NCBI GenBank assembly: GCA_028711355.1
Contig: JAQTSL010000166.1
Location: 1-7,828, forward strand
Source: Rhodoferax sp.
GTDB lineage: Bacteria; Pseudomonadota; Gammaproteobacteria; Burkholderiales; Burkholderiaceae_C
DNA length: 7,828 bases
Direction: 5' to 3'
Position numbers and translations under genes: made by a program. Below are positions 5,459 to 7,828 of this stretch, piece after piece. How positions within the stretch are numbered: position 1 is the first letter of the stretch; every line of letters starts with the position of its first letter. Below the pieces are notes generated by a model that was given only the letters and a program-made list of their open reading frames with translations, did no database searches and was not told the origin of the DNA.

Positions 5459-6529
5459 ATGACTAAAGCGCTGTGTGTGTTGGGAATTGAATCGTCGTGT
5501 GACGAGACCGGGGTGGCGTTGGTGCGTTTTGCCAGCCATGGCTTACCCGAGCTACTGGCGCACGCGCTGTACAGCCAGATTCAGATGCACCAAGCCTACG
5601 GCGGTGTGGTGCCTGAGCTGGCCAGCCGCGACCATATCCGGCGGGTGTTGCCGTTGACACAGCAGGTGCTGGGGGAATCTGGCCGGGCGCTGGCCGAGGT
5701 CGATGTGGTGGCATTTACCCGTGGCCCTGGGTTGGCCGGTGCGCTATTGGTGGGGGCCGGTGTGGCGTGTGCGCTGGGTGCGGCGCTTGGCAAGCCGGTG
5801 CTGGGGGTGCACCACCTTGAAGGCCATTTGTTGTCGCCGTTTTTAAGTGCTGATCCACCAGAATTTCCGTTTGTGGCGCTGCTGGTGTCGGGTGGGCACA
5901 CGCAATTGATGCGGGTCGATGGGGTAGGGCGCTACCAGATGTTGGGTGAAACCATTGATGACGCGGCAGGTGAAGCGTTTGACAAATCAGCCAAGATGCT
6001 GGGCCTGCCGTACCCCGGCGGTGCGGCGCTGGGGCAACTGGCGCAGATGGGTGACTCAACAGCCTATAAGTTGCCCAGGCCACTGCTGCACAGTGGCGAC
6101 CTGGATTTTTCGTTTGCCGGGCTCAAAACCGCGGTGATGGTGCAGACCAAAAAATGTGCCGTGGCTTATGACATCCAAGCGCACGCGCTGCCGCTGATGG
6201 TGCTGGCCGACCTGGCCGCTTCGACCCAGGCGGCAATTGTGGAAGTGCTGGTGAAAAAGTCCTTAGCAGCTTTGAAGCAGACGGGGTTGAAACGCTTGGT
6301 CGTCGCGGGTGGCGTGGGGGCCAATGGCGAACTGCGCCGCCAGCTTAATGCAGAGTGCAACAGGCGCGCCGTGCGGGTGCATTACCCCGAGCTGCATTTG
6401 TGCACCGACAACGGCGCCATGATCGCCATGGCCGCGGCGATGCGGCTGCAAGCGGGTCGCCAGCAAGCGCAGATGGTGTATGCGTTTGACGTCAAACCGC
6501 GCTGGCCGCTGGATGCGATCGGTGCTTAA
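5459..6529 (+). CDS. tsaD: tRNA N6-adenosine threonylcarbamoyltransferase
   Basis: An essential cytosolic enzyme that, with TsaB and TsaE, transfers the threonylcarbamoyl group made by TsaC to A37 of ANN-decoding tRNAs (t6A). The product has 356 residues (E. coli: 337), with the ASKHA/Kae1 fold. Visible motifs, in order, are GIESSCDETGVALV (9-22); the HxEGH metal site H119 and H123; SGGHTQL (144-150); DDAAGEAFDK (167-176) followed by GLPYPGG; FSFAGLKTA (217-225); GGVGANGELRRQL from 284; and CTDNGAMIA, whose D317 is the third metal ligand. All are intact. The ATG at 5459 is preferred because the conserved N-terminus (ALCVLGIESSCDETG) follows directly; a TTG at 5420 would add 13 residues without support. 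There is no Shine-Dalgarno. The partner genes are not in the window. It is the only core gene next to the hipBA control region. Confidence 0.98.
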   Translation: MTKALCVLGIESSCDETGVALVRFASHGLPELLAHALYSQIQMHQAYGGVVPELASRDHIRRVLPLTQQVLGESGRALAEVDVVAFTRGPGLAGALLVGAGVACALGAALGKPVLGVHHLEGHLLSPFLSADPPEFPFVALLVSGGHTQLMRVDGVGRYQMLGETIDDAAGEAFDKSAKMLGLPYPGGAALGQLAQMGDSTAYKLPRPLLHSGDLDFSFAGLKTAVMVQTKKCAVAYDIQAHALPLMVLADLAASTQAAIVEVLVKKSLAALKQTGLKRLVVAGGVGANGELRRQLNAECNRRAVRVHYPELHLCTDNGAMIAMAAAMRLQAGRQQAQMVYAFDVKPRWPLDAIGA

Positions 6530-6533
6530 AGTT

Positions 6534-6587
6534 ACAGATAAAAAATGGCTTTAGACTATATTCAGTAAGCGCTAGAAGCTATCGATA
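6534..6587 (+). repeat. AT-rich intergenic repeat, copy 2
   Basis: A diverged copy of the element at 325-378, in the same orientation, starting 5 bp after the tsaD stop: GATAAAAAATGGCTTTAGAC, then TATATTCAGTAAGCGC and TAGAAGCTATC. The shared core is TCAG-AAGCG-TA-AAG-CTAT. The rest of the 162-bp gap up to 6691 holds no gene. TACACT at 6610-6615 is a possible weak -10 for the next gene. Confidence 0.6.
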
Positions 6588-6691
6588 ACATTGCAAATTT
6601 GCGGCCAGCTACACTTGCGGTCTGGCTTTGGCTCCGGGTGTTTGCGCTTGAGAGCCGCTGTTTTTGTCCGCTTTTCAAGTGAATTTTTTCG

Positions 6692-7828
6692 ATGTCAAAT
6701 TTGGTTCAAGTAATTTTGAAGGGGCTGCTGCTGGCCTGGATGCTGGCGCTGACAACGCTGGCGCAGGCGGCGGCCGAGCCGATCAAGTTGGCGCTGATCG
6801 AGGGCCTGAGCGGCCCGTTTGCCAATACCGGCGAGGCGGTGTTTCGCAACCTGCTGTGGGCCACCGAGCGCGTCAACGCTGCCGGTGGGGTGAAGCTGGC
6901 GGGGCAGGCGCAAGGTCGTCCGCTGCTGCTACAGCGCTACGACAGCAAGGGCCAGTCCGAGGAGGCGCTGACAGTGCTCAAAGCTGCCATCGATCAGGGC
7001 GCCCGGGTGATCCTGCAAGGCAATTCTTCGGCGGTGGCTGCTACCTTGATTGACGCCATCAACAAGCATAACGAGCGCGAACCGGCGCGCCGCGTGCTGT
7101 TTCTCAATTACTCGGCGGTTGATCCGATTTTGACCAACGAGAAATGCAGCTTTTGGCACTTCCGGTTTGACGCGCACGCCGATATGCGCATGAGCGCGTT
7201 GCTGGCGGTGATTCAGGGCGACGCGGCACTCAAGCGTGTTTACCTGCTGGGGCAGGACTACAGTTTTGGCCAGGCGGTGGCGCGCGAGGCGCGGCGTCAA
7301 CTGGCGCTGCAACGGCCAGACGTGCAGATTGTGGGCGACGAACTGCATCCGGTCGGACGTGTGAAAGACTTTGTGCCGTACCTCACCAAGATCAAGGCCA
7401 GCGGCGCGCAGGCGGTGATTACCGGCAACTGGGGCAACGATCTGACGCTGCTGGTCAAGGCCGCGCGTGAGGTCGGTTTTGACGGCACTTTTTATACCTT
7501 TTACGGTAATGCGCTGGGCGCGCCAGCGGCCATCGGTGAGGCCGGTCTGGGTAAAGTGATGGCGGTGGCCGACTGGCTACCCAACGTTGATACGCCGCAA
7601 AGTGCTGTGTTTTACCAGGCGTTTCGGCAGCGTTTCCCGCAGCCGCAGGACGACTACGTGCATATGCGGATGCAGTTGATGTTGCAGTCGCTGGTGCAGG
7701 CGATTGAAGCTGCCGGAACTACAGATTCAGGTGCTGTCAGCACAGAGCTGGAAAGGGCTAACGTCACTTTTTATGGGCAGACTGGCAAGATGCGCTCAGC
7801 CGACCACCAGTTTCAGCAAACGCTGGTG
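6692..7828 (+). CDS. Branched-chain amino acid type ABC transporter substrate-binding protein, C-terminus cut
   Basis: The frame is open from the ATG at 6692 to the last base (379 codons, no stop), so the gene continues past the window. A signal peptide is clear: a short N-region with a single Lys, the hydrophobic core GLLLAWMLALTTL, and an AQA-A cleavage site near residue 26. The mature protein starts EPIKLALIEGLSGPFANTGE and continues with NLLWATERVNAAGGV. Later come GNSSAVAATLIDAIN, LLGQDYSFGQAVAREARRQL, DFVPYLTKIKASGAQAVITG and GFDGTFYTFYG. These match the type-1 periplasmic binding fold of LivJ/LivK-like proteins (Peripla_BP_6), which deliver amino acids, amides or related small solutes to an ABC importer. 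Family proteins usually have about 400-420 residues in this group, so only a short tail is missing. The ligand is unknown and permease genes are not seen. A weak AAGTGA lies 9 nt before the start. Confidence 0.93.
   Translation, partial: MSNLVQVILKGLLLAWMLALTTLAQAAAEPIKLALIEGLSGPFANTGEAVFRNLLWATERVNAAGGVKLAGQAQGRPLLLQRYDSKGQSEEALTVLKAAIDQGARVILQGNSSAVAATLIDAINKHNEREPARRVLFLNYSAVDPILTNEKCSFWHFRFDAHADMRMSALLAVIQGDAALKRVYLLGQDYSFGQAVAREARRQLALQRPDVQIVGDELHPVGRVKDFVPYLTKIKASGAQAVITGNWGNDLTLLVKAAREVGFDGTFYTFYGNALGAPAAIGEAGLGKVMAVADWLPNVDTPQSAVFYQAFRQRFPQPQDDYVHMRMQLMLQSLVQAIEAAGTTDSGAVSTELERANVTFYGQTGKMRSADHQFQQTLV

Noticed and set aside
6664..7053. 129-codon plus-strand frame overlapping the binding-protein gene
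   Set aside because: Out-of-frame shadow. The frame from 6692 has a signal peptide and clear periplasmic binding-protein similarity to the window end.

Overview
The window is GC-rich with densely packed genes. It looks like a betaproteobacterium of the order Burkholderiales, probably Comamonadaceae (Rhodoferax/Polaromonas-like). That placement is inference. It rests on the character of the encoded proteins (a 931-residue pyruvate phosphate dikinase, a TsaD, a branched-chain amino acid type binding protein, an RND adaptor) and on two diverged copies of an AT-rich intergenic element that I recall as common in that family. No search was run.

Layout from left to right. Positions 1-224 (minus) hold the N-terminus of a lipoprotein RND-efflux periplasmic adaptor that runs off the left edge. 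A leader of about 350 bp (225-574) carries one copy of the intergenic repeat and a 31-bp tandem duplication. It is followed by ppdK (575-3370, plus), a complete gene with all main catalytic residues visible. A convergent spacer (3371-3585) contains two small hairpins and a possible relic reading frame on the minus strand. Next comes a complete hipBA-type toxin-antitoxin module on the minus strand: hipB at 4835-5185 and hipA at 3586-4851, overlapping by 17 bp. It reads away from a perfect 13-bp inverted repeat at 5190-5227. On the other side of that repeat lie a doubtful 47-codon frame and an inverted repeat. Then come tsaD (5459-6529, plus), a second repeat copy, and an ABC-transporter periplasmic binding protein (6692 to the right edge, plus) that is cut by the window end.

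Functionally this is a housekeeping stretch (central carbon metabolism, tRNA t6A modification, solute uptake and efflux) with a toxin-antitoxin module between two core genes. The most notable feature is the hipBA control region. Each arm of its perfect inverted repeat contains a -10 box for one strand and a -35-like box for the other. The region therefore reads as a symmetric, potentially bidirectional promoter and operator in one, and the predicted hipB transcript starts exactly at the ATG (leaderless). I see no CRISPR array, tRNA, rRNA, insertion sequence or clearly new multigene system.
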